NCBI GenBank assembly: GCA_000169395.1
Contig: AAXZ01000007.1
Coordinates: 43,836-107,835 of the forward strand
DNA length: 64,000 nucleotides
From: Rhodobacteraceae bacterium HTCC2150
GTDB lineage: Bacteria; Pseudomonadota; Alphaproteobacteria; Rhodobacterales; Rhodobacteraceae
Reading direction: 5' to 3'
Positions 1 through 8,991 of the stretch are shown here, in pieces. Position numbers and translations under genes: made by a program. The number at the start of each line of letters is the position of its first letter. The stretch's first letter is position 1. Below the pieces are notes generated by a model, which saw only the letters and a program-made list of their open reading frames with translations, had not been told where the DNA came from and did no database searches.

Positions 1-30
1 GTACCTTACGAAACGTTTGGGGAAAAGTAA
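1..30 (+). CDS. 3' end of an upstream gene (partial)
   Basis: The first frame reads nine codons (ending ETFGEK) and then TAA, whose last base is the first base of the next ATG (TAATG). This one-base stop/start overlap suggests an upstream gene translationally coupled to the aminotransferase. Too little remains to name a family. Confidence 0.4.
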   Translation, partial: VPYETFGEK

Positions 31-1238
31 TGAGCGAAAAGTTTACAGGCAGTTTTACGCAACAGGAATCCATTCCTCAGGCTGGCATTGATGCTGCGAT
101 GGCGGTTCTGCAACACGGGCGTTTGCATCGTTACAATTTGGCAGAAGGCGAAATTGGCGAAACGTCGGCGTTGGAACAGGAATTTGCTGAACTGACAGGC
201 GCTAAATATTGTTTGGCCGTTGCTTCTGGTGGCTATGCAATGGGGGCCGCTTTGAGGGCTTGTGGCGTTACTGCAGGGGACAAGGTTTTATCCAACGGAT
301 TTACGCTCGCGCCTGTTCCCGGTGCCATTGCTGCTGTTGGTGCTGTGCCGATATTTGTTGAAGTGACCGAAAACCTGCGCATTGATCTGGATGATCTGGC
401 GATAAAAATCGCAAGTTCGGGCGCTAAAACGCTATTGCTAAGCCACATGCGCGGGCACTTATGTGATATGGATCGATTGATGTCGATTTGTGATGGTGCG
501 GGCGTTACGGTGATTGAGGATTGCGCCCACACGATGGGGGCAACGTGGAACGGTGTGCCCTCAGGTCGCCAAGGGACGTTTGGATGTTATTCAACGCAGA
601 CCTATAAGCACATAAATTCAGGCGAGGGTGGTTTTCTGATTTCAGATGATCCTGATCTGATGGCGCGGGCAATCATTTTGTCAGGCAGCTATATGTTATT
701 TGAGCGGCACAAAGCGGCCCCCCCCAAAGAAGCCTTTGATAAGGTACGTTTTGTTACGCCGAATGTATCTGGCCGTATGGACAATTTGCGGGCAGCAATC
801 TTGCGGCCCCAGTTGGCAGATCTAAAAACACAAGTGGACCGTTGGAACGAGCGATATGATACCGTGAACGCTGGCCTGGAAAATACACCTGGCTTGCAAC
901 GTATTGAAAGACCGACAGCGGAAACCATGGTTGGTTCCTCAATCCAGTTTTTGCTGCCTAACTGGCCAGAAGCGGCGATTAACGATTTTGTGGCGCGTTG
1001 TCTTGCTTGTGGGGTCGAATTAAAGTGGTTTGGTGCAGCAGATCCCGTAGCATTCACATCGCGTTATGACAGCTGGCGGTATGCGCCCGCTCAAAAATTA
1101 CCGCAAACAGACGGTGTTTTGGCAGGCTTGATTGATATGCGCATTCCTTTGACATTCAGTTTGGAAGATTGCGCGCAAATTGCCCGCATCATCCGTGCTG
1201 AGGTCGGCGCGGTCTATCAAAGTATCAAAACAGCGTAA
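30..1238 (+). CDS. DegT/DnrJ/EryC1/StrS family PLP aminotransferase
   Basis: A 402-residue sugar-aminotransferase-type protein (fold type I PLP enzyme). These enzymes usually transfer an amino group from glutamate to a keto-sugar nucleotide for cell-surface polysaccharides; some members are dehydratases. Seen: an N-terminal small-domain start, a VIEDCAH motif for the PLP pyridine-binding Asp, and the TYKHINSGEGG segment with the expected Schiff-base Lys193. The ATG overlaps the preceding stop by one base and has GGGGAAAAG as ribosome binding site. No other surface-sugar gene is visible in the window, so the substrate is unknown. The family call is firm; the sugar role is inferred. Confidence 0.85.
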   Translation: MSEKFTGSFTQQESIPQAGIDAAMAVLQHGRLHRYNLAEGEIGETSALEQEFAELTGAKYCLAVASGGYAMGAALRACGVTAGDKVLSNGFTLAPVPGAIAAVGAVPIFVEVTENLRIDLDDLAIKIASSGAKTLLLSHMRGHLCDMDRLMSICDGAGVTVIEDCAHTMGATWNGVPSGRQGTFGCYSTQTYKHINSGEGGFLISDDPDLMARAIILSGSYMLFERHKAAPPKEAFDKVRFVTPNVSGRMDNLRAAILRPQLADLKTQVDRWNERYDTVNAGLENTPGLQRIERPTAETMVGSSIQFLLPNWPEAAINDFVARCLACGVELKWFGAADPVAFTSRYDSWRYAPAQKLPQTDGVLAGLIDMRIPLTFSLEDCAQIARIIRAEVGAVYQSIKTA

Positions 1239-1242
1239 GCGA

Positions 1243-1274
1243 CCCGATCAAGCAAAGCCCCGATCAAGCAAAGC
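1243..1274. repeat. perfect tandem 16-bp duplication
   Basis: CCCGATCAAGCAAAGC occurs twice back to back (1243-1258 and 1259-1274), starting four bases after the aminotransferase stop codon and ending just before the putative -35 box of the leucine operon. No function is evident. Confidence 0.9.
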
Positions 1275-1275
1275 A

Positions 1276-1305
1276 TTGACGCAACCAAATATTGCTGCTT
1301 ACTTT
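1276..1305 (+). promoter_or_regulatory. candidate promoter of the leucine-degradation operon
   Basis: TTGACG (1276-1281), an 18-nt spacer and TACTTT (1300-1305) form a plausible sigma-70 type promoter directly before a palindrome, about 100 nt from the dehydrogenase start. The -35 is good and the -10 weak. Read by eye only. Confidence 0.35.
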
Positions 1306-1323
1306 ATTGAACAGTTGTTCAAT
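1306..1323. promoter_or_regulatory. palindromic operator candidate upstream of liuA
   Basis: ATTGAACAGTTGTTCAAT is an inverted repeat with two perfect 7-base arms and a 4-base centre. It lies immediately downstream of the candidate -10 box, where a bound protein would block transcription. The size and symmetry resemble TetR-family operators, which often control acyl-CoA catabolism, but no regulator gene lies next to it. Confidence 0.6.
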
Positions 1324-1403
1324 TAACCATTAGATTCGGAAAATGACCACTTTTTGTGTTATTTTACGGGTTGAATGGGATCCAAGCACAGATAGGGCGA
1401 AAT

Positions 1404-2567
1404 ATGTTTAATGCGTCAATGGAATTTGATTTGGGCGAAGATGTGAATGCGATGCGCGATATGGTGCATCGTTTCGCCCAAGATCGCATAAAGCCAATCG
1501 CTGCAAAAACGGATCAAGACAACATCTTCCCAGCGCACCTTTGGCGTGAAATGGGTGAATTAGGCCTGCTGGGTGTGACAGTGCCTGAGGAATTTGGCGG
1601 CGCAGGTATGAGTTATCTGGCGCATACAATTGTTGTAGAAGAAATCGCGCGGGCCAGCGCCAGTGTTTCGCTATCTTATGGCGCGCATTCCAACCTTTGT
1701 GTGAACCAAATTCGCCTTAACGGTACGGATGAACAGCGGGCCAAGTATTTGCCAGGCTTACTGTCTGGCGAAAACGTTGGTGCCTTGGCTATGTCCGAGG
1801 CAGGGGCCGGTTCAGACGTTGTATCCATGACCTTGAGGGCCGAAAAACGGAATGGATATTATCGCTTGAACGGTAATAAGTACTGGATCACCAACGGGCC
1901 TGATGCAGATACATTGGTTGTATACGCAAAAACTGATCCCGATGCAGGCGCCAAGGGCATGACGGCCTTCATCGTTGAAAAAACTATGACTGGATTTTCA
2001 ACCAGCCCGCATTTTGACAAGGTCGGTATGCGCGGGTCCAACACCGCTGAATTGATTTTTGAAGATGTCGAGGTTCCTTTTGAAAACGTTCTGGGCGAAG
2101 AGGGGCGCGGCGTTAATGTTTTGATGTCAGGCCTTGATTACGAACGTGTTGTTTTGGCCGGCATTGGCACAGGCATCATGGCGGCCTGTATGGACGAAGT
2201 GATGCCCTATATGGTGGAACGCAAACAATTCGGCCAACCCATTGGTAACTTTCAACTGATGCAAGGCAAAGTTGCCGATATGTATACGGCAATGAATTCC
2301 GCGCGTGCTTATGTTTATGAGGTGGCGCGCGCATGTGATCGTGGCAAAGTTACGCGACAGGATGCAGCGGCTTGTGTGCTTTATGCCTCGGAACAGGCGA
2401 TGGTGCAGGCGCATCAAGCCGTACAAGCACTTGGTGGTGCTGGATATTTGGCAGATAGCACCGTTTCTAGATTGTTTCGTGACGCAAAATTAATGGAGAT
2501 TGGTGCTGGAACCAGCGAAATTCGTCGGATGTTAATCGGCCGCGAATTGATGGGCTTGATGGCATGA
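1404..2567 (+). CDS. liuA: isovaleryl-CoA dehydrogenase
   Basis: A 387-residue FAD-dependent acyl-CoA dehydrogenase that converts isovaleryl-CoA to 3-methylcrotonyl-CoA in leucine catabolism and passes electrons to ETF. The catalytic glutamate is in the isovaleryl-CoA-dehydrogenase position (Glu247 in LDYERVVLAG), while the site used by short- and medium-chain enzymes carries Gly (GAGTSEIRR). This distinguishes the subfamily. The open frame extends to 1356, but the ATG at 1404 matches the normal family N-terminus and length. First gene of a tightly packed operon; its stop overlaps the next start by four bases (ATGA). Confidence 0.93.
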   Translation: MFNASMEFDLGEDVNAMRDMVHRFAQDRIKPIAAKTDQDNIFPAHLWREMGELGLLGVTVPEEFGGAGMSYLAHTIVVEEIARASASVSLSYGAHSNLCVNQIRLNGTDEQRAKYLPGLLSGENVGALAMSEAGAGSDVVSMTLRAEKRNGYYRLNGNKYWITNGPDADTLVVYAKTDPDAGAKGMTAFIVEKTMTGFSTSPHFDKVGMRGSNTAELIFEDVEVPFENVLGEEGRGVNVLMSGLDYERVVLAGIGTGIMAACMDEVMPYMVERKQFGQPIGNFQLMQGKVADMYTAMNSARAYVYEVARACDRGKVTRQDAAACVLYASEQAMVQAHQAVQALGGAGYLADSTVSRLFRDAKLMEIGAGTSEIRRMLIGRELMGLMA

Positions 2568-3076
2568 AATGGGTGCTAGCAGCCATATTATTTAGTGTTT
2601 CACCGGCATTCGGGCAGACTGAAAACGTCACAATCCCCAGTGTCACGGCAAATCCTGATGTTCTTTATGGCTGTCTTGCATCTGGTAAGGCGGCGGCGCA
2701 ATGTCTTGATGCCATGACCCAAGATTGTCGGGCAGAGAATGCACTTGGCAATGAAAACCTCAAAGAACGCCTTTGTGTCGTTGAGGAATTAAACATATGG
2801 CGTGGCTTGCATGCCCAAGAACATGCCGCTCTTGCGGATCGTCTGAATAACCTGACAGATGAACAACGATCTACGTATTTTGCGGCACCTGCACCATTTG
2901 CGGCGGTTGCCCAAAGTACGTGGGACGAATGGCAGGGCAGACAATGCAAAATGGAACGTGCAGTGATGGGCAATCATTCGCGCCGTGCCATTATTGAAGA
3001 CACCTGCACGCGTGATCTGGTGGCGTTGCAATTTGGACGTTTGCGCAACATCAATCGCCAGTTAGGGATTAAATAA
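2564..3076 (+). CDS. secreted LprI/DUF1311-like protein in the leucine operon
   Basis: A 170-residue protein with an N-terminal signal peptide (about residues 1-17, cleavage near AFG-QT) and a cysteine-containing helical region resembling the LprI/DUF1311 family, some members of which inhibit lysozyme. The start codon overlaps the liuA stop (ATGA), so it is translated with the dehydrogenase. A periplasmic protein of this kind has no obvious part in leucine breakdown; the link may be only operon hitch-hiking. The family assignment rests on the overall cysteine/tryptophan pattern and is tentative. Confidence 0.6.
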   Translation: MKWVLAAILFSVSPAFGQTENVTIPSVTANPDVLYGCLASGKAAAQCLDAMTQDCRAENALGNENLKERLCVVEELNIWRGLHAQEHAALADRLNNLTDEQRSTYFAAPAPFAAVAQSTWDEWQGRQCKMERAVMGNHSRRAIIEDTCTRDLVALQFGRLRNINRQLGIK

Positions 3077-3100
3077 GATGAAGTGTAAGGTAACTTGGCA

Positions 3101-4681
3101 ATGTTAGAACGCACCAATAGTTTTGATCGTTTAACACGCAGTTTTGCTTGGGATTTGCCCCAAGAACTGAATATGGCCGTACAAGCCTGTGAACAATGGG
3201 TTGACGTTGATCCAGAACGAACTGCAATCATTGATATGACCGATGGCACACGCGAAGACGTAAGTTTTGGCGTTCTGGATTATCTTGCGGATCGTTTGGC
3301 CGTTCATCTGGATGGGCTGGGCGTGGGGCTTGGTGATCGTGTAGCCGTGTTTCGTGGGCAATCGGTATGGACGGCGGCGGCACATATCGCCATTTGGAAA
3401 ATCGGGGCTATTTCAATTCCGTTGTTTCCGCTTTTTGGGTCAGAGGCCCTGCAAACGCGACTAAGCGACAGCGGGGCGATTGCGGCCATTTCAGATGTGG
3501 CAGGCGGCGAAACGCTACGCATGCTTGGTGATTTGCCAAATCTTTCTCATATCATTGTGCCTGAACAGGCCGCGTTTGATCAAGACGCGCCGCGCTTTGA
3601 AACGGTGGAAACAGGCCCAGAAGATCCTGCTTGTTTAATATATACATCCGGCACAACGGGCGCACCCAAGGGCGTTTTACATGGACATCGCGTCCTTACC
3701 GGCCATTTGCCGGGTGTCGAGCTTAGCCACAATTTCTTGGGCCAAAGTGGCGATTGCATTTGGACGCCTGCGGATTGGGCATGGATCGGCGGTCTGTTTG
3801 ACGTGTTGATGGCGGGCCTCGCACTTGGTGTGCCTGTTGTTGCATCTCGCAGCGACAAGTTTGATCCAAAGGGCATGCAAAAACTGATTGATCAGGCGCA
3901 GGTGAAAAATGTGTTTTTGCCACCAACCGCATTGCGAATGATCAAATCTGCTGGTGTTGAAATAACAGGATTAAGATCTGTCGCCACAGGGGGGGAACCT
4001 TTGGGGGCCGAGATGCAGGTATGGGGCCAAAAGGCCTTTGGCGTGACGATAAATGAATTTTATGGTCAGACGGAATGCAACATGATCATATCCAGTTGCA
4101 GCGAATTGTTCGAGCCAAAACCGGGTGCTATGGGGCGCAGCGTTCCTGGGCATTCAGTTGATGTGCTTAATGAGGCTGGCGAGCCAACCAAAGAAGAAGG
4201 CGACATCGCTGTTCGCCAAGGTTCCGCCAGTATGATGCTGGAATATTGGAACAAACCAGAAATAACAGCCGCTAAATTCAAAGGTGATTGGATGATCACA
4301 GGGGATCGAGGCATTCGCGAAGGGGCCTACATTCGATTTTTGGGCCGCGAGGATGACGTGATTTCGTCAGCTGGCTACCGCATAGGGCCAGCAGAAATCG
4401 AGGATTGCTTGATGCAACATGAGGCTGTCGCCACTGTCGGTGTCATCGGGAAACCTGACGAATTGCGCGGCGAAATTGTAAAGGCCTATGTGGTTTTAGG
4501 GTCAGGACATGTCGCGTCGGATGCATTGAAAATAGAAATGCAGGAAAGAGTGAAATCACGACTTTCACCACATCTTTATCCACGAGAGATTGAATTTGTC
4601 GGCGATCTGCCCATGACGGTTACAGGCAAAATAATCCGTAAAGATCTGAAAAACCGCGCGTATTCCGAGGGATCACAATGA
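3101..4681 (+). CDS. AMP-forming acyl-CoA ligase of the leucine operon
   Basis: A 526-residue ANL-superfamily ligase that activates a carboxylic acid with ATP and CoA through an acyl-adenylate. Motifs: phosphate-binding [11 protein letters not shown] from residue 181, a TGDRG core, [16 protein letters not shown] (hinge) and the catalytic lysine region [13 protein letters not shown] near the C-terminus. The ATG at 3101 is preferred over the in-frame TTG at 3095 because GTAAGG then sits at normal spacing. Context suggests acetoacetate, isovalerate or a similar branched acid as substrate; this is inferred. It overlaps liuB by four bases. Confidence 0.85.
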   Translation: MLERTNSFDRLTRSFAWDLPQELNMAVQACEQWVDVDPERTAIIDMTDGTREDVSFGVLDYLADRLAVHLDGLGVGLGDRVAVFRGQSVWTAAAHIAIWKIGAISIPLFPLFGSEALQTRLSDSGAIAAISDVAGGETLRMLGDLPNLSHIIVPEQAAFDQDAPRFETVETGPEDPACLIYTSGTTGAPKGVLHGHRVLTGHLPGVELSHNFLGQSGDCIWTPADWAWIGGLFDVLMAGLALGVPVVASRSDKFDPKGMQKLIDQAQVKNVFLPPTALRMIKSAGVEITGLRSVATGGEPLGAEMQVWGQKAFGVTINEFYGQTECNMIISSCSELFEPKPGAMGRSVPGHSVDVLNEAGEPTKEEGDIAVRQGSASMMLEYWNKPEITAAKFKGDWMITGDRGIREGAYIRFLGREDDVISSAGYRIGPAEIEDCLMQHEAVATVGVIGKPDELRGEIVKAYVVLGSGHVASDALKIEMQERVKSRLSPHLYPREIEFVGDLPMTVTGKIIRKDLKNRAYSEGSQ

Positions 4682-6282
4682 AATTAGTCAGTAAAACGGT
4701 CACCAACAGCGCAACCTTCGGTGAAAACCGCGACAGCCACCTAGCCGCACTTGCAACCATTCGCGCAGCGGCCGAGACGGCAGCATCGGGTGGGGGTGAA
4801 AAATCCCGCGAACGCCATATTGGCCGAGGTAAAATGTTGCCTCGTGATCGCGTTAGTAATTTGTTGGATGTGGGTTCGTCTTTTTTGGAAATTGGTGCAA
4901 CTGCGGCTCATGATATGTATGAGGGTGCCGCACCAGGCGCAGGCGTTATTGCAGGTATTGGTCAAGTGATGGGCCAAGATGTGATGATAATTTGCAATGA
5001 CGCCACCGTTAAAGGCGGTACATATTATCCAATGACCGTGAAAAAACATCTTCGGGCGCAAGAAATTGCAGCGGAGTGTTCTTTGCCATGCGTGTATTTG
5101 GTGGACTCGGGTGGGGCCAACCTGCCCAATCAAGATGAAGTATTCCCCGATCGCGACCACTTTGGGCGTATTTTTTATAACCAAGCACGTATGTCAGCCG
5201 CTGGTATCGCGCAGATCGCGGTTGTGATGGGATCATGTACAGCCGGTGGCGCATATGTGCCCGCAATGTCTGATGTTTCGATCATTGTGCGTGAACAAGG
5301 CACCATATTTTTGGCTGGGCCCCCTTTGGTGAAGGCCGCGATTGGTGAGGTTGTTTCGGCCGAAGATCTAGGTGGCGGGGATGTACATACCCGATTATCA
5401 GGCGTGGCGGATTACCTTGCGGAGGATGATGCGCACGCATTGGCCTTGGCGCGACAAGCGGTGGGAAACCTTAACAAATTACCTGTTTCAAACGTGAATT
5501 GGGCCAGCGCTGAAGAGCCGGCCTATGATCCAGACGAAATCCTTGGGGTGGTGCCGCGTGATCTAAAGACACCGTATGATATTCGCGAAGTTATTGCGCG
5601 TTTGGTGGATGGCAGCCGGTTTGATGAATTCAAGGCTAGATTTGGCGAGACATTGGTTTGCGGTTTTGCCCATGTTAAAGGCTGTCCGGTGGGAATTATT
5701 GCAAATAACGGCGTGCTGTTTTCTGAAAGTGCCCAAAAGGGTGCGCATTTTGTAGAACTTTGTAGCCAACGCAACATTCCATTGGTTTTCTTGCAAAATA
5801 TCACTGGCTTTATGGTTGGGCGAAAATACGAGGCCGAAGGTATCGCACGACATGGTGCAAAACTTGTGATGGCAGTGGCCGCCACAAATGTGCCGAAAAT
5901 TACCATGCTTGTTGGCGGTTCGTACGGGGCCGGTAATTACGGGATGGCAGGTCGCGCATATCAGCCGCGTTTCATGTGGACCTGGCCGAATTCGCGTATT
6001 GCTGTGATGGGTGGTGAACAGGCCGCAGGCGTTCTGGCAACAGTTAAGCGCGACGGCATAGAACGCAAAGGTGGCTCTTGGAGTGCGACAGAAGAGGCGG
6101 CATTTAAACAGCCCACCATCGATATGATCGAACGTCAAAGCCATCCATTATATGCCAGCGCGCGTTTATGGGATGACGGTGTCATTGATCCACGTAAAAG
6201 CCGCGAGGTTTTATATCTAAGCTTACGTGCTGCCCTGAATGCCCCCTTAAAAGACAGCCGATTTGGCGTCTTTAGGATGTAA
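4678..6282 (+). CDS. liuB: methylcrotonyl-CoA carboxylase, carboxyltransferase (beta) subunit
   Basis: A 534-residue carboxyltransferase that moves the carboxyl group from carboxybiotin to 3-methylcrotonyl-CoA, giving 3-methylglutaconyl-CoA. The two crotonase-fold halves are visible, with [10 protein letters not shown] and [16 protein letters not shown] glycine-rich acyl-CoA/oxyanion segments. Length is normal for the MCC beta subunit. The partner biotin subunit follows about 100 bases downstream. The start overlaps the ligase stop (ATGA). Confidence 0.95.
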   Translation: MKLVSKTVTNSATFGENRDSHLAALATIRAAAETAASGGGEKSRERHIGRGKMLPRDRVSNLLDVGSSFLEIGATAAHDMYEGAAPGAGVIAGIGQVMGQDVMIICNDATVKGGTYYPMTVKKHLRAQEIAAECSLPCVYLVDSGGANLPNQDEVFPDRDHFGRIFYNQARMSAAGIAQIAVVMGSCTAGGAYVPAMSDVSIIVREQGTIFLAGPPLVKAAIGEVVSAEDLGGGDVHTRLSGVADYLAEDDAHALALARQAVGNLNKLPVSNVNWASAEEPAYDPDEILGVVPRDLKTPYDIREVIARLVDGSRFDEFKARFGETLVCGFAHVKGCPVGIIANNGVLFSESAQKGAHFVELCSQRNIPLVFLQNITGFMVGRKYEAEGIARHGAKLVMAVAATNVPKITMLVGGSYGAGNYGMAGRAYQPRFMWTWPNSRIAVMGGEQAAGVLATVKRDGIERKGGSWSATEEAAFKQPTIDMIERQSHPLYASARLWDDGVIDPRKSREVLYLSLRAALNAPLKDSRFGVFRM

Positions 6283-6322
6283 ATGACTGCGGTTTTTGGG
6301 TGGGCCGTTGCGAATAAGAGAT

Positions 6323-6360
6323 TTCTTGCCTTCGGCGAGGATATTTATAACGAGAAGAAA
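6323..6360. repeat. Rhodobacterales-type intergenic hairpin motif
   Basis: CTTGCC-TTC-GGCGAG (6325-6339, 6-bp stem with one G-T pair) followed by GATATTTATAA and a purine-rich stretch lies in the only sizeable gap of the leucine operon. It resembles the short motif (a GCC..GGC hairpin followed by GATATTT) I recall from many Rhodobacteraceae intergenic regions. It may be a dispersed repeat, an RNA processing or stability element, or a leaky terminator before liuD. Confidence 0.55.
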
Positions 6361-6385
6361 TGGTTAGAACAGTAGAGTGACGTTG

Positions 6386-8323
6386 ATGTTTGAAAAAATT
6401 CTAATAGCGAACCGCGGTGAAATTGCCTGTCGTATTACGCGTACGGCCCAGTCGATGGGCATTAAGGTTGTCGCTGTTTATTCAGAAGCTGACGTCAGTG
6501 CGATGCATGTTGAGATGGCGGATGAGGCTGTATTAATCGGTGGGGCCGCTGTTGGTGACAGCTATTTGTGTGGGGATCGCATAATTGCCGCAGCACTTGA
6601 ACAAGGCGCTGAGGCCATTCACCCTGGCTACGGTTTTTTGAGCGAGAACCCCGAGTTTGTTGAAGCGGTTGAGGCTGCGGGCTTGGTGTTCATTGGCCCA
6701 AGCTCACAGGCGATTAGGGCGATGGGGCTAAAAGATGCCGCAAAGGCGTTGATGCAAGCCGCCGGCGTGCCTGTGGTGCCTGGATATCATGGGGCGGATC
6801 AAGATGCCGCTGTGTTGGCGGATGAGGCTGGCAAAATTGGGTATCCGGTTTTGATCAAAGCGGTCGCCGGTGGAGGTGGCAAGGGAATGCGGCTTGTTAA
6901 GGACGCGGCTGATTTCACAACCGCCCTTGCATCAGCACAAAGAGAAGCGACTGCTGCCTTTGGGAATGGCGATGTCCTTGTTGAAAAATTTGTAGATCAT
7001 CCACGTCACATTGAAGTGCAGGTATTTGGGGATGGTTCAAAAGCCGTGCATTTATTTGAACGCGACTGCTCGCTGCAAAGACGTCACCAAAAGGTCATTG
7101 AAGAAGCCCCAGCACCCAGTATGACCCAAGAAATGCGTCAAGCTATGGGGGAGGCGGCTGTTCGCGCGGCTGCTGCTGTTGGCTATGCAGGGGCAGGGAC
7201 CGTAGAATTCATCGTTGATGCCAGTAATGGGCTGAAAGTCGATAAGTTCTATTTCATGGAAATGAATACGCGCCTGCAAGTTGAGCATCCCGTTACAGAA
7301 GCGATCACCGGCGTGGATCTGGTCGAATGGCAATTACGTGTGGCTTCTGGTGAGGGATTGCCAATGGATCAAGGCGAAATTCCCTTGAAAGGCCATAGTT
7401 TTGAAGTCAGGCTTTATGCCGAGGATGTGCCCAATGGGTTTTTGCCTGCTACCGGAACGTTAGCGCACCTGTCTTTCCCTGAAGGCGTTCGTGCGGATAC
7501 GGGTGTTTGCTCTGGGGATAATATTTCACCTTGGTATGACCCGATGATTGCCAAAATTATTGTGCATGGTTCTAATCGCGCGACAGCACTAGCCGAAATG
7601 GAAGCCGCGCTAAGCGAAACCGTAATATTGGGAACGGTTACGAACATAAACTTTCTGCGCGCTTTGTGTCGTCAAAGTGATTTCCAATCAGGTAATGTTG
7701 ATACAGGACTAATTGAGCGTCACCTAGATGCATTGATCGAAAGTGAAACAGCGCCAGATGCGGCATGGGGATTGGCGGCGCTAATGGGCACCGTGCCAAA
7801 GGGCGCGGGCAGTGCATTTGGCTTGTGGGAACCTGCTACTTGGCAAATACAACTGAGTGATGGGGATCAATGCCGCGTGGTTTCTGTTTCATTCACCAAG
7901 GGGGACATGGCTGAATGCCGAATTGATGGATCGGGAACTTCATTTTCCTATGGCGCTGGGCAATGGCAATGTGATCAGCCTTTGAATGCCGTTCTGCAAA
8001 GTTCTTTAATTGGCATCACGGGTACGGCGCAGTGGTCTTTTGAATTGGTTGATCCGTTAGCCCGCGAAGCGTCATCTGCACAAAACGAAGATGCAATACT
8101 GTCGCCTATGCCGGGATTGGTAAAGATGTGTTCAGCCAAGGCCGGGGATCGTGTCGAGAAAGGGCAAGTGCTTGTCGTACTGGAAGCCATGAAGATGGAA
8201 CATGCATTACAGGCCCCAAGGGATGGCATCGTTTATGAGGTGCTCGCCGATGAGGGGGCGCAAGTGACCGGAAATGCGCCTTTGCTTGTTTTGCAATCAA
8301 TTGATGAGGATGCCAAACAATGA
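6386..8323 (+). CDS. liuD: methylcrotonyl-CoA carboxylase, biotin carboxylase (alpha) subunit
   Basis: A 645-residue protein combining biotin carboxylase and biotin carrier domains; it carboxylates biotin with bicarbonate and ATP for LiuB. Order: N-terminal KILIANRGEIACR, ATP-grasp domain with the glycine-rich GGGGKGMR loop, an EMNTRLQVEHPVTE catalytic segment, C-terminal biotin carboxylase domain, linker and a lipoyl-like domain whose EAMKMEH motif places the biotinylated lysine at Lys603. The ATG at 6386 is preferred over GTG at 6377 because the family begins MFxKILIANRGEIA. BirA, encoded later in the window, is the expected modifying enzyme. Confidence 0.95.
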   Translation: MFEKILIANRGEIACRITRTAQSMGIKVVAVYSEADVSAMHVEMADEAVLIGGAAVGDSYLCGDRIIAAALEQGAEAIHPGYGFLSENPEFVEAVEAAGLVFIGPSSQAIRAMGLKDAAKALMQAAGVPVVPGYHGADQDAAVLADEAGKIGYPVLIKAVAGGGGKGMRLVKDAADFTTALASAQREATAAFGNGDVLVEKFVDHPRHIEVQVFGDGSKAVHLFERDCSLQRRHQKVIEEAPAPSMTQEMRQAMGEAAVRAAAAVGYAGAGTVEFIVDASNGLKVDKFYFMEMNTRLQVEHPVTEAITGVDLVEWQLRVASGEGLPMDQGEIPLKGHSFEVRLYAEDVPNGFLPATGTLAHLSFPEGVRADTGVCSGDNISPWYDPMIAKIIVHGSNRATALAEMEAALSETVILGTVTNINFLRALCRQSDFQSGNVDTGLIERHLDALIESETAPDAAWGLAALMGTVPKGAGSAFGLWEPATWQIQLSDGDQCRVVSVSFTKGDMAECRIDGSGTSFSYGAGQWQCDQPLNAVLQSSLIGITGTAQWSFELVDPLAREASSAQNEDAILSPMPGLVKMCSAKAGDRVEKGQVLVVLEAMKMEHALQAPRDGIVYEVLADEGAQVTGNAPLLVLQSIDEDAKQ

Positions 8324-8964
8324 TACGCCTGCATCACGTACCTGAAAGTCGAAGCATGCGGGTGCTTTGGTTGCTGCACGAATTGGGATTGCCATTTGAG
8401 GTTATTGAATGGCCTTTTGATAAAACCTTGCGAAGCCCTGAGTTTTTGGCCCTTAATCCTGTTGGCCGTGTGCCCGCGCTTGAATTAAATGGCCGTAATC
8501 TGTTTGAAAGCGGTGCAATGTTGGAAATCCTTTGTGAAGGGTTTGACACAATGGGCATGTGGCGCCCGATTGGTCATGCAGAGCGGGCTGACTGGTTGGT
8601 CTGGGTGCACTTTGCAGAGACCATCAGTCAGCATTCTGCAGCACTTACCCAACAACACATCGCGCTTTATGATGATGCAATGCGTAGTCCCACTGTGATG
8701 CAGATAGAGGCCAAGCGCATTGCAAAGTGTTATGGGGCCATGGAGCAGGTTCTATCCCAACAAGATTATTTGCTGTCAGATTTTTCTGCTGCTGACATTG
8801 CCGTGGGGCAGGCGGTCTATATGGCTAAGCATTTTGCACCATTGGATGAATTTGCGGGCGTTACGGCATGGTGGGAACGTATCACGGAACGCGCAGGTTA
8901 TAAGGCCTCGTTGCCTGAAGGGCCTCGTCTTTATGCAAAAGACTTTTATCCAGCGTGGACATAG
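8320..8964 (+). CDS. glutathione S-transferase family protein
   Basis: A 214-residue GST-fold protein with an N-terminal thioredoxin-like domain (SRSMRVLWLLHELGL, then the VPALELNG cis-proline and FESGAMLE glutathione-binding segments) and a helical C-terminal domain. The start overlaps the liuD stop (ATGA), so co-translation is likely. The function in leucine breakdown is not known; possibilities are detoxification of reactive acyl-CoA products or a chaperone-like role. Family sure, role unknown. Confidence 0.85.
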   Translation: MIRLHHVPESRSMRVLWLLHELGLPFEVIEWPFDKTLRSPEFLALNPVGRVPALELNGRNLFESGAMLEILCEGFDTMGMWRPIGHAERADWLVWVHFAETISQHSAALTQQHIALYDDAMRSPTVMQIEAKRIAKCYGAMEQVLSQQDYLLSDFSAADIAVGQAVYMAKHFAPLDEFAGVTAWWERITERAGYKASLPEGPRLYAKDFYPAWT

Positions 8965-8991
8965 CCAAACACCGATGGAAGAATTTAGATA

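Noticed and set aside
1356..1403. Longer N-terminus for isovaleryl-CoA dehydrogenase
   Set aside because: The added 16 residues do not match the family and overlap the leader just after the operator; ATG 1404 fits length and motif.
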